Source: Planctomycetota bacterium (lineage in GTDB: Bacteria; Planctomycetota; UBA8108). From it: a stretch of DNA of 8,057 nucleotides. The position numbers were made by a program, and so were the translations under genes. The DNA lies in NCBI GenBank assembly GCA_022451445.1, contig JAKUSY010000127.1, forward strand, positions 1 to 8,057. The letters are read 5' to 3'. Below are positions 1 to 6,141 of this stretch, one piece after another (the first letter of the stretch is position 1; the number at the start of each line of letters is the position of its first letter). The notes below the pieces were generated by a model. The model ran no database searches, was not told the DNA's origin, and saw only the letters and a program-made list of their open reading frames with translations.

Positions 1-1
1 C

Positions 2-250
2 TTCGACCGCGGAGAGATGGATGAGGCGAGGCGTCTTCAGTCTCTCTCAGTCGAGATGGTGGCGGTCTACCGTAAATACGGCGGCGGCCACCCGGCGATG
101 AAGGTCATGATGAAGATCTGCGGTATCGACTGCGGGCCGGTGCGGCCTCCCCTGAGGCCGCTGTCGCGGGAACAGGAGGTTGCGTTCAGAGAGGAGATCG
201 AGGCGACCGGAGGGCTGCGGTATTGCCCGGGGGCCGAGGCCGCCGACTGA
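2..250 (+). CDS. DHDPS/NAL-family class I aldolase, C-terminal fragment (partial, 5' end outside window)
   Basis: The frame is open from base 2 to the TGA at 248-250, so the gene enters from the left edge. An ATG at 17 is internal and is not the likely start. About 82 residues are visible. The stretch around GIDCGPVRPPLRPLS, preceded by a Pro-Ala-Met-Lys helix and followed by a Glu-rich helix, is the typical C-terminal end of the dihydrodipicolinate synthase / N-acetylneuraminate lyase family. These are pyruvate-dependent (beta/alpha)8-barrel aldolases or dehydratases that form a Schiff base on a lysine lying upstream of this window. The substrate cannot be read from the C-terminus: lysine biosynthesis (DapA), sialic acid cleavage or sugar-acid aldol cleavage are all possible. 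The convergent sugar ABC transporter next door mildly favours a catabolic member. The Cys-Pro-Gly-containing tail of about 10 residues after the last helix looks lineage-specific. Confidence 0.8.
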   Translation, partial: FDRGEMDEARRLQSLSVEMVAVYRKYGGGHPAMKVMMKICGIDCGPVRPPLRPLSREQEVAFREEIEATGGLRYCPGAEAAD

Positions 251-256
251 CGCCGG

Positions 257-1354
257 TCAGCTTCGCCGCCGCAGGAGCAGCTGGTCGATGGTTACAGCCG
301 CCACGATAATTACGCCGGTCACGATCTCCTGCACCGGGTTGGGTATGTCGTAGAGAACGCAGCCGTTGCGCAGGAGGCTGATGATGTAGGCGCCCACCAG
401 GGAGCCCATGACACTGCCCTTGCCTCCGCTGAGGCTGCCTCCGCCGATCACCACGGCGGCGATGATGTCGAGCTCTTTGCCGATCGCGGTGCTCGGGTCG
501 CCGTTTCCAAGAGTGGAAAACTCCATGACCGCCGCCGCGCCGAAGAAGAGCCCGGCCAGCATGTAGACCAGGATCTTCTGTCCCTCTACCCGCAGTCCAC
601 AGAGACGGGCGGCGGTCTCGTTCGAGCCGATGGCGAAGACGTAGCGGCCGAAAACGGTGTACTTGAGAACCGCCCAGAGAGCGAGGGCGAGGACGACCAG
701 GGTGACCATGCCGTTGGAGAAGGGGCCCAGTCCCTCGCCGTAGAGCATATCCTTGAGCCAGATCTCCGAGTTGGGGTCCGGGACGTTAATCTTCTGTTCG
801 CTCGACAGCAGCTTGGCCAGCCCGCGGGCGATGCTCATCATTCCCAGGGTGGCGATGAACGGGACAATCTTGAAGCGGGTAATGATGGCGCCGTTGAGGA
901 GGCCGATAGAGGCCCCGGTTCCTAGCCCGGCCAGCAGCGCCACCGAAGAGCCGAGGCCGCTTTTCAGGCAGAGAGCGATAACCACGGTGGACAGCGCTAT
1001 GGACGATCCCGGGCTCAGGTCGATGCCGCCGTTGATGATGACCAACGTCATTCCGAGCGCCCCGAGGGCGATGATGACGTTCTGGTTCGCCACGAGCATG
1101 AGGTTCTCCGGGTTCATCACCTTGATGAAATTCCGCATCCCCCCGTTGGTGAAGAGATCGACGAGGAGGAAGACGAGAAGGACGACGGCCAGGCTGAGAA
1201 AGGGGAGCAGGGCGCGGTAGATTCGCGCGAATCGCAGCGAGCCGGGAGTCATACCCTGGGCAGGGCCTCCTGGAGACTTTGTCCCTGGGCTGTCTTGCTC
1301 AGCCTCGGCCTTACCTGTTTCGGCGGGGGGTTCGGGCGTCAATTGTCCAGCCAC
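257..1354 (-). CDS. RbsC-like sugar ABC transporter permease
   Basis: This is an inner-membrane permease of the BPD_transp_2 (RbsC/XylH/AraH) family, which forms the channel for a periplasmic-protein-dependent sugar importer. Visible family signatures are GGIDLSPGS at residues 109-117, a GLLNG...PFIATLGMMSIARGLA block at 151-180, the cytoplasmic GSNETAARLCGL loop at 243-254 that should contact the ATPase, and ELDIIAAVVIGGGSLSGGKGS at 294-314. The C-terminus is an Arg-rich cytoplasmic tail. The start is uncertain. The GTG at 1354 gives 365 residues with a Pro/Glu-rich extension and overlaps the rbsB-like stop by 16 bases. A TTG at 1342 would give a 4-base TTGA overlap. An ATG at 1252 (residue 35) has GGAGG 13 bases upstream and gives 331 residues, closer to E. 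coli RbsC (about 321). The gene follows the binding-protein gene directly, so the two are co-transcribed. No ATPase gene accompanies them. Confidence 0.93.
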   Translation of the reverse strand: MAGQLTPEPPAETGKAEAEQDSPGTKSPGGPAQGMTPGSLRFARIYRALLPFLSLAVVLLVFLLVDLFTNGGMRNFIKVMNPENLMLVANQNVIIALGALGMTLVIINGGIDLSPGSSIALSTVVIALCLKSGLGSSVALLAGLGTGASIGLLNGAIITRFKIVPFIATLGMMSIARGLAKLLSSEQKINVPDPNSEIWLKDMLYGEGLGPFSNGMVTLVVLALALWAVLKYTVFGRYVFAIGSNETAARLCGLRVEGQKILVYMLAGLFFGAAAVMEFSTLGNGDPSTAIGKELDIIAAVVIGGGSLSGGKGSVMGSLVGAYIISLLRNGCVLYDIPNPVQEIVTGVIIVAAVTIDQLLLRRRS

Positions 1355-2379
1355 TTCGAAAGGTCAGGTGAATGCAGCTCTTTCATCTGCGGAGTATTCA
1401 TATTCTCCGGGGTGGCGACCTGCACACCCGTATCGACATAGTCATCGAGCTTCTTGCCGTTGATGTGATCGATGACCGACCGGACGCCCAGGTAGGCCAT
1501 ATTGATCGGATTCTGCAGTACGAGGCCATCGATATCACCTTTTCCGAGGGCCTGCACCAGCTTCTCGCTGGCGTCGAAGCCGACGAATTTGATCTTGCCG
1601 TTGAGGCCGGCCTGTCGCAGGGCGCCGAGCATGCCCGCGGCGGCGGACTCGTTCGGGCAGAAGATCCCGTTCACCTCATCCTTGAAGCGCGTCAACAGGT
1701 TCTGGGATTTCCGGTAGGCCTGCTCCTCGGTAGCCCCGGCGCGTTGATCCGTCGAGATCAGCTCGATATCAGGGAACTCCTTCTTCATGGTGTCAAGAAA
1801 GCCGTTTTCCCGCTGCATTGTGCTCTCCGAGCCGACCTGGTAGCGAAGCAGGATGGCTTTTCCCTTTCCACCGAGCACCTCGCCGAGCCGCTTTGCTCCG
1901 AGGACGCCCCCCCTGTAGTTGTCGGTTGCCACATAGGTGGCGAAGTCCTTGCCGACCTCGGCATCGAGACCGCTGTCGAAGATCACCACGGGAACCTTCC
2001 TGGCGGCCGCCTCCCGAACGGGGCTGACAAGGGCTGTCTTATCGAGAGGGGCCAGCACGATGCCGTCCACTCCCTGGAGGACGAAGGTTCGAACCAGGTT
2101 GATCTGCTGCTCGGTGTTGTCTTCCTTGAGCGGGCCCTTCCAGATAATTTCGACTTTTTGCGCTCCGGCTGAATTGAGCTCTCTCTCGGCCTTGATCGCC
2201 CCCGCGTGGACCATCTTCCAGAATTCGTGCGTTGTTCCCTTCGGTATCACGGCTATGCGAAGGGCTTTTTCGAGCGGTTCGTCCTGTTTGCCGCCACAGC
2301 CGGCAAACAGCAGGAGGCTCAGCAGGAGAGAGAGGAATCCAGGGGAGAAGCTGGCTGGCGCCGTATCAGGTAACTTCAT
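1339..2379 (-). CDS. RbsB-like sugar-binding lipoprotein (ABC transporter)
   Basis: This is a periplasmic sugar-binding protein of the Peripla_BP_4 type, 346 residues, that delivers ligand to the adjacent permease. A hydrophobic signal segment (residues 14-25) ends in a lipobox-like L-F-A-G-C with Cys28 as the lipidation site, so it is probably membrane-anchored. The mature domain begins RIAVIPKGTTHEFWK (41-55), with Trp54 in the place where relatives stack on the sugar. Asp135, Arg190, Asn243, Phe268-Asp269 and Gln289 match the order and approximate spacing of ligand residues recalled from E. coli RbsB (D89, R141, N190, F214-D215, Q235). The Arg that follows the first Asp in RbsB is Ser136 here, so the ligand need not be ribose. 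The ATG at 2379 is preferred over an upstream in-frame ATG at 2511. It has GGAG 6 bases upstream (2386-2389), it begins the signal peptide, and the predicted promoter lies between the two starts. Confidence 0.93.
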   Translation of the reverse strand: MKLPDTAPASFSPGFLSLLLSLLLFAGCGGKQDEPLEKALRIAVIPKGTTHEFWKMVHAGAIKAERELNSAGAQKVEIIWKGPLKEDNTEQQINLVRTFVLQGVDGIVLAPLDKTALVSPVREAAARKVPVVIFDSGLDAEVGKDFATYVATDNYRGGVLGAKRLGEVLGGKGKAILLRYQVGSESTMQRENGFLDTMKKEFPDIELISTDQRAGATEEQAYRKSQNLLTRFKDEVNGIFCPNESAAAGMLGALRQAGLNGKIKFVGFDASEKLVQALGKGDIDGLVLQNPINMAYLGVRSVIDHINGKKLDDYVDTGVQVATPENMNTPQMKELHSPDLSKWLDN

Positions 2380-2416
2380 TGTCTGCTCCGTATCACCGGC
2401 ATTTGAAAGGCCCCGC

Positions 2417-2445
2417 ATTCTATGCAAGCCTTCCTGAGGGGTCAA
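2417..2445 (-). promoter_or_regulatory. Sigma70-type promoter for the rbsB/rbsC-like operon
   Basis: Reading leftward on the minus strand, TTGACC (2445-2440, five of six matches to the -35 consensus) is separated by exactly 17 bases from TAGAAT (2422-2417, five of six matches to the -10 consensus). Transcription would start near 2410 and leave a leader of about 30 bases that contains the GGAG ribosome site and ends at the ATG at 2379. The position fits the chosen start. It would be internal to the coding region if the ATG at 2511 were used. The assignment is by eye from consensus. Confidence 0.65.
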
Positions 2446-2474
2446 TACGGGCCGTAAGCGTGAGACGCGGCAAT

Positions 2475-2497
2475 AAGGCGCGGCAGGCGTGCGCCTT
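2475..2497. promoter_or_regulatory. Perfect inverted repeat between divergent promoters (candidate operator)
   Basis: The arms AAGGCGC (2475-2481) and GCGCCTT (2491-2497) are exact reverse complements separated by 9 bases. The centre is near 2486, between the -35 boxes of the leftward promoter (2440-2445) and the rightward promoter (2505-2510). The symmetry and placement suit a dimeric regulator acting on both promoters. It does not resemble the usual LacI-family core (AANCGNTT). A weak transcription terminator is less likely, because no gene ends nearby and no proper T-run follows. The regulator is not encoded in the window. Confidence 0.4.
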
Positions 2498-2504
2498 TCA
2501 GGTC

Positions 2505-2532
2505 TGGACAATCGCCCCGGCGGTTTTACAAT
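2505..2532 (+). promoter_or_regulatory. Sigma70-type promoter for the alpha-toroid protein operon
   Basis: TGGACA (2505-2510, five of six matches to -35) and TACAAT (2527-2532, five of six matches to -10) are separated by 16 bases. Transcription would start near 2539, giving a leader of about 80 bases before the ATG at 2622. The two divergent -35 boxes are separated by about 59 bases. The assignment is by eye from consensus. Confidence 0.5.
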
Positions 2533-2541
2533 GGGGCATTC

Positions 2542-2631
2542 ATGAAAACCTGCGAAGGTGGTATCCTTCTGGTAGGTGTTTTTTTAAGGTTCCTTAGTTT
2601 TCTTATGGGGAAGAACCGGGAATGTCTCTAA
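2542..2631 (+). CDS. Possible 29-residue hydrophobic leader peptide (very tentative)
   Basis: An ATG at 2542 opens a 29-codon frame that begins MKTCEGG, continues with a Leu/Val/Phe-rich stretch (about residues 8-22) and ends NRECL. Its stop (2629-2631) lies just inside the start of the next gene at 2622. The ATG falls only a few bases after the predicted transcription start, so it would be read almost leaderless, with only a weak GGGG run before it. The overlap with the downstream start would permit translational coupling. A chance open frame in the leader is at least as likely. Confidence 0.15.
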   Translation: MKTCEGGILLVGVFLRFLSFLMGKNRECL

Positions 2632-4568
2632 ACAGGAAAATCAGTTTTGCGGCCGCTCTCGTTCTGTTCGTTTGTACCGGTCTTTCGCCGGTGGGGCGAG
2701 CCTGCCTGCATGCTGACGATGCGATCGGAACGGCCATCGATGCCGGCACCGATTACCTCATCGGCCAGGTGAAGGCCAAGCAGGTCGGCACCAGGGCCGA
2801 GGGGCAGGTCGCTCTCGAGACCTACGCCCTGGTCGTCTCCGGAATCAGCATCAACCATCCGGTGGTGAAGCGCAATTTCGACTACCTCTTCGGCCGGCTG
2901 TCCAAGAGCAAGCACACCTATACCCTTGCCTGTTACATCTTCGCCCTGGACGCGGCCATCTCCCAGATTGAGCAGGATCTCCTGATCCTCGCGCCCGCCA
3001 AGATGCGGGTGCTTTTCAAGGATGATCCCCGCATCGGCAAGCTGTACCGGCCTTACCTGAAAAAGGCGGTCGAGAACCTGGCGAATATTCAGATGGCGGG
3101 AGGAGGCGGCTGGAATTACGGCCCCTCCAAGGACCGGTTCGACAACTCCAATACGCAGTTCGCCGTGCTGGGCCTGGGAGTCGGGGTGAAGCGGAATATT
3201 CCGATCAACAGGAAGGTCTGGCTGAAGATCATGGATCACTTCGTCCTCGGCCAGCAGGAGAAGGGCCCGGAGGTCGCGGAGCGGGTCACGATGATGAATC
3301 CATCGGATATCGACGAGTGGAACAGCAAGGTCAAGCTGATCGATGGCGACAGGAAGGAACCCGATCCCACTGGGGTAAAGAAGAAGGCCGGCAAGCCCAG
3401 GAAAAGCGACAGGGGACGCACGACCGTGGTCGTGACGCCCGAGGATCCCGAGGTCGGCCTTGAAGGCATCAAGGTTTACTCCAGGGTCTTCTACTATAGG
3501 AACGGGGGGGTGGCTACCTGGAATATGACCTGCGCGGGACTCTCCTCGTTGATTCTCGCGCGCAAGAGCCTGAAGAAAAAAATTCCGAATCAACAGCTGA
3601 ACGCCTTGAACAAGGCGGTGCGCGATGGCTACGGCTGGCTGATGACCCACTGGAAGCCGACCGGGAGCTACTACGGCATGTACAGCCTGGAGAAGGTCGG
3701 AGATCTCGGGGACGTCAAGCTCTTTGAAAAGCACGACTGGTTCAAGGAGATGTCCACCCACCTCATCGCTCAGCAGCGGGTCGATGGCAGCTGGGACGGT
3801 GGAGGCGCGCACGGGGAAAAAGGCGAGCCCCGCATAGCCACGTCCTTCGCCCTGCTGGTGCTCAACCGGGCGAGCTCGCTGATCACCAAGAACCCCAACA
3901 GCCGCATCATCGTCTCAGGCAAGAGCAACCCCGGGGAGAGCGGGGCCAGGGATTGGGTCTTCCTGCCGTCTCTCAACACCACGGTTCACTATCCCAGTCT
4001 CATGCGTCACATCCGCATGCGGCCGAACGTCAAGCTGATCAAGTTCCTCGAGAATATCGTCGATGGCTATCCCCCGGAGTTCAGGGGTGAGCTCATTCCC
4101 GACATGGCCAAGGTGCGCGATGCGATCAGGAGCAAATCGGTACGCTCGGTAATCGACGGCCATCTTGAGAAGATCACCGGCTACGATTACAAGGAATGGA
4201 AAAGTTACGTGAAATGGCATCGCCGGTGGGAGCGGGTCATGATGATCGGAATGACGAAGAAGAAGGAGAACGTCAACGATCTCCTGACCTACTACGCCAG
4301 CACGAAGAAGAGTGTCACCTTGAAAAAGGCGATCATGTGGGCGCTGGTCCAGTGCCAGTCCCGGGAGGCCCTGGCGCTCTTCCTGGAGGATCTCGACAGT
4401 ACCCACGAGGCGATTCGCCAGGCGGCCTACGGCTATATAAAGGCCTACTTCGTGGATTTTCCTCCACCCTTCAGTGCCTCGGCGGACGAGGGAATCCGCA
4501 AGGCGCAAGCCGAGAAGGTCCGCGCCTGGTGTACGGCGGAGCGCGCCAAGCAGAAGGTGAGCGGATAG
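2622..4568 (+). CDS. Exported prenyltransferase/squalene-oxidase-repeat (alpha-toroid) protein with HEAT-like C-terminus
   Basis: This 648-residue protein starts at the ATG at 2622, with GGGGAA at 2607-2612 as a fair ribosome site. A basic N-terminus and hydrophobic core (residues 8-25) form an export signal, with cleavage probably near Ala31. Residues 35-420 carry alpha-helical repeats of the terpene-cyclase/prenyltransferase-like alpha/alpha-toroid. Helices such as GQVALETYALVVSG (61-74) alternate with QW-like turns: GGGGWNYGP...DNSNTQFAVLGL at 160-185, NGGVATWNMTCAGLSSLILA at 294-313, and DGSWDGG...IATSFALLVLNRA at 388-417. A lysine-rich charged insert lies at about 235-275. Residues 545-612 look like HEAT-type helical pairs. 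No DXDD-type acid motif of squalene-hopene cyclases is visible, so a binding or structural role is more likely than cyclisation. Many uncharacterised planctomycete exported proteins have this architecture. The next gene follows 27 bases downstream in the same direction. Confidence 0.85.
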   Translation: MSLNRKISFAAALVLFVCTGLSPVGRACLHADDAIGTAIDAGTDYLIGQVKAKQVGTRAEGQVALETYALVVSGISINHPVVKRNFDYLFGRLSKSKHTYTLACYIFALDAAISQIEQDLLILAPAKMRVLFKDDPRIGKLYRPYLKKAVENLANIQMAGGGGWNYGPSKDRFDNSNTQFAVLGLGVGVKRNIPINRKVWLKIMDHFVLGQQEKGPEVAERVTMMNPSDIDEWNSKVKLIDGDRKEPDPTGVKKKAGKPRKSDRGRTTVVVTPEDPEVGLEGIKVYSRVFYYRNGGVATWNMTCAGLSSLILARKSLKKKIPNQQLNALNKAVRDGYGWLMTHWKPTGSYYGMYSLEKVGDLGDVKLFEKHDWFKEMSTHLIAQQRVDGSWDGGGAHGEKGEPRIATSFALLVLNRASSLITKNPNSRIIVSGKSNPGESGARDWVFLPSLNTTVHYPSLMRHIRMRPNVKLIKFLENIVDGYPPEFRGELIPDMAKVRDAIRSKSVRSVIDGHLEKITGYDYKEWKSYVKWHRRWERVMMIGMTKKKENVNDLLTYYASTKKSVTLKKAIMWALVQCQSREALALFLEDLDSTHEAIRQAAYGYIKAYFVDFPPPFSASADEGIRKAQAEKVRAWCTAERAKQKVSG

Positions 4569-4595
4569 GCTCCTCCGCCAAGGAGACCTGGTTCT

Positions 4596-5624
4596 GTGAG
4601 ACGCTGGATAATCATCGCTAATCTTGCCGCCGCCCTGGTCGTCTTGCTCCTGTTCCTGGGCTTCGCCGAGCTGTTGCGGGATGACCGCGAGGTAATCCTG
4701 CCAGTGGATGAGACGGCCATAGGCACACTGCAGGATGATCCCGTCGCTGCCGGTGAAGTTCCTGCCGGGGCCGGGCAGCCGGAGGAGACAGGCACCTCTG
4801 CGCCACCTGTCGAGAAAAAGGATGTGCTGGCCGAGAGTGGAGCCCTCCTGGAATTCGGAAACCCTTATCTTCGGGGCCGGGGCGACTGGTTCAGGGAACG
4901 CTTCGCCTCGCTGCGTACTGAGCTGCCTGGGCTGGAGGTTCCTGGAGAGGGGCTCTACAAGACGCAGGTTGTTCGGGATCCGCTTACCGATGGCTCCTGG
5001 CTCGAGAAGCTCTCTGCCAGTAGTGTTGAGCTTCGCAACATCGCCGAGGGGCAGATCGTCGAGGCCCGGGCACTGTATACCGTCGCCGGAGTCAAGCCGC
5101 TCGATCTGCTCGTTTTTGTCGTCTGCTCGGACTTCAAGGCCCAGATCCCGAATAACCCGATGGATCGCGTCGATCACGTTTTCCCAGGATTCGAAAAGGC
5201 CGAATCCTGCCTGGACGATCCTCCGAAGCTGAAACCCAACCAGGTGCTTGCCCACGAAGTCTGGAAGCCGGCGCTGCTTAGAAAAGGAACCGATATCTGG
5301 TTCATCCATGAGCTGCGGCGCAAGGGGGATTGCTTTTATTTTATGTACCGCCTCGCCAAGTCCTGCCAGCCAACGGACTCCTACACTCCAGTGTATCTTG
5401 CCACCGGTCAGTACGCTGTTATCCCCTCGGAGTCGGGGTCCATTGTCCTGGTCAAGAGTTATTACAATGGCCAGTCGATCCCGAAGATCTCCGATTTTCT
5501 CGTCAGGAACAGGACGAACTCTTTTTACTCAGGAATCGCTGCCTTTCTCGCGGAGAAGGTGCCGACCTGGGAGCCCTCCGAGCGCGTGAAAGCGTGGAGA
5601 GAGGGGCTTGGGGTAGAGGACTAG
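4596..5624 (+). CDS. Membrane-anchored exported protein of unknown function
   Basis: This 342-residue protein starts at a GTG at 4596 with AGGAG at 4581-4585, 10 bases upstream. An N-terminal Arg-Arg-Trp and a hydrophobic helix (residues 4-26) suggest a signal anchor with the remainder outside the cytoplasm. A low-complexity Pro/Glu/Ala linker follows (about 45-78), then a compact domain (about 80-342). That domain is rich in beta-type segments, for example the LDLLVFVVCSDF strand at 169-180, a GTDIWFIHELRRKGDCFYFMYR stretch at 231-252 and SGSIVLVKSYYNGQ at 280-293. The four cysteines (177, 205, 246, 257) all lie in this domain and could form disulfides. I do not recognise the family. It sits 27 bases behind the alpha-toroid protein gene on the same strand, so the two are probably co-transcribed and may act together at the envelope. 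Its stop codon lies in a CTAG that also provides a stop for the convergent lipoprotein frame. Confidence 0.8.
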   Translation: MRRWIIIANLAAALVVLLLFLGFAELLRDDREVILPVDETAIGTLQDDPVAAGEVPAGAGQPEETGTSAPPVEKKDVLAESGALLEFGNPYLRGRGDWFRERFASLRTELPGLEVPGEGLYKTQVVRDPLTDGSWLEKLSASSVELRNIAEGQIVEARALYTVAGVKPLDLLVFVVCSDFKAQIPNNPMDRVDHVFPGFEKAESCLDDPPKLKPNQVLAHEVWKPALLRKGTDIWFIHELRRKGDCFYFMYRLAKSCQPTDSYTPVYLATGQYAVIPSESGSIVLVKSYYNGQSIPKISDFLVRNRTNSFYSGIAAFLAEKVPTWEPSERVKAWREGLGVED

Positions 5625-5723
5625 CTTCCCGAGCGCCTTGAGGTGGTTGTACTGGGCGCTCGGACGGTTCTCGATCTGCCGGTGCTCGCTGTCGAGACGG
5701 CTCTCCTGGTGGTGTGCTCCCGC
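5529..5723 (-). other. Out-of-frame C-terminal continuation of the lipoprotein gene
   Basis: On the minus strand this frame opens after a TGA at 5726-5724 and runs to the TGA at 5531-5529. It reads HHQES, then RLDSEHRQIENRPSAQYN and HLKALGKL, with almost every third codon position G or C from 5710 to about 5610. The frame used upstream has several A-ending codons over the same bases. It looks like the true continuation of the lipoprotein after a frame break at 5706-5723. Nearer the end its codon bias weakens where it runs antisense to the convergent gene (5529-5624), so the natural C-terminus is uncertain. Confidence 0.5.
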
Positions 5724-6100
5724 TCATGGAATGGAGGGATGTAGATGAGCAGGTGGTTGGTCGCGGCATGGGGAACCACGCGCACCCCGTTGCCGTAGCG
5801 GGACTCGAGCAGGGGCTGAAGCGTCACGGCGAGGTCATCCGCTTTCAGCCACCGGCAGGGATAGATCAGGGTACGGTCTATCCTGATGGCGTAGTTGCCG
5901 TTTTCGAGGCGCTCGCGCTCCTTCGCCTCGAGGTCTTTACGCGAGAGCCCGACCGGCGCCTGCACAGGTGAGATCTCCCCGCCCGGCTCCTGGGCGAGTC
6001 CGGAGCCCTGGAAACGTTCCTCGATAGAGCCGCAGCCGCAGAGGAAGAGCCCTGCCAGGATGCAGGAAGAGATGGAGTAACGGCAGGAGTCAATTAGCAT
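5621..6100 (-). CDS. Small lipoprotein with secretin-N-like domain, apparently frameshifted near its 3' end
   Basis: The open frame encodes 159 residues. An export signal (about residues 8-20) ends in the lipobox L-C-G-C with Cys23 as the lipidation site. Residues 52-67 are a charged helix. Residues 78-123 contain WLKADDLAVTLQPLLESRYG and VRVVPHAATNHLLIYIPP, the helix-strand pattern of secretin N-type modules (PF03958-like), which bind partner proteins or oligomerise at the outer membrane. Only one module is present and there is no secretin barrel, so this is not a secretin itself. After about residue 129 (near 5714) the frame yields a Thr/Ser/Arg-rich tail with poor codon usage. The minus-strand frame one step over gives a normal-looking helix through RLDSEHRQIENRPSAQYN. 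A one- or two-base indel at 5706-5723 would explain this. No clear ribosome site precedes the ATG at 6100. It follows the MFS gene by 41 bases, probably in the same operon. Confidence 0.65.
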   Translation of the reverse strand: MLIDSCRYSISSCILAGLFLCGCGSIEERFQGSGLAQEPGGEISPVQAPVGLSRKDLEAKERERLENGNYAIRIDRTLIYPCRWLKADDLAVTLQPLLESRYGNGVRVVPHAATNHLLIYIPPFHEREHTTRRAVSTASTGRSRTVRAPSTTTSRRSGS

Positions 6101-6141
6101 TGTCAGGTTTCACAAGGAACTGTCTGGCTGAGGAGTCTATC

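Noticed and set aside
247..260. Hairpin CTGAC-GCCG-GTCAG spanning the two convergent stops, considered as a terminator
   Set aside because: The stem is only 5 base pairs and is not followed by a T-run on either strand, so it is too weak to call.
1372..2172. 266-residue plus-strand open frame opposite the binding-protein gene
   Set aside because: It is a shadow of the clear RbsB-like coding frame and has no recognisable features or ribosome site.
2380..2511. 44-residue N-terminal extension of the binding protein from an ATG at 2511
   Set aside because: It would bury the lipoprotein signal peptide and place the predicted promoter inside the coding sequence. The ATG at 2379 has a good GGAG site.
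2622..4568. Squalene-hopene cyclase assignment for the 648-residue protein
   Set aside because: The QW-like repeats suggest the fold, but no DXDD-type catalytic motif is visible, and the protein has a cleavable-type export signal and a HEAT-like C-terminus.
3915..5309. 464-residue minus-strand open frame, and a similar 394-residue one at 2628-3812
   Set aside because: Both are antisense to the alpha-toroid gene (the first also to the 342-residue gene), have unnatural composition (His/Arg/Gly/Leu-rich, no domain), and arise from the G/C third-position bias of the real genes.
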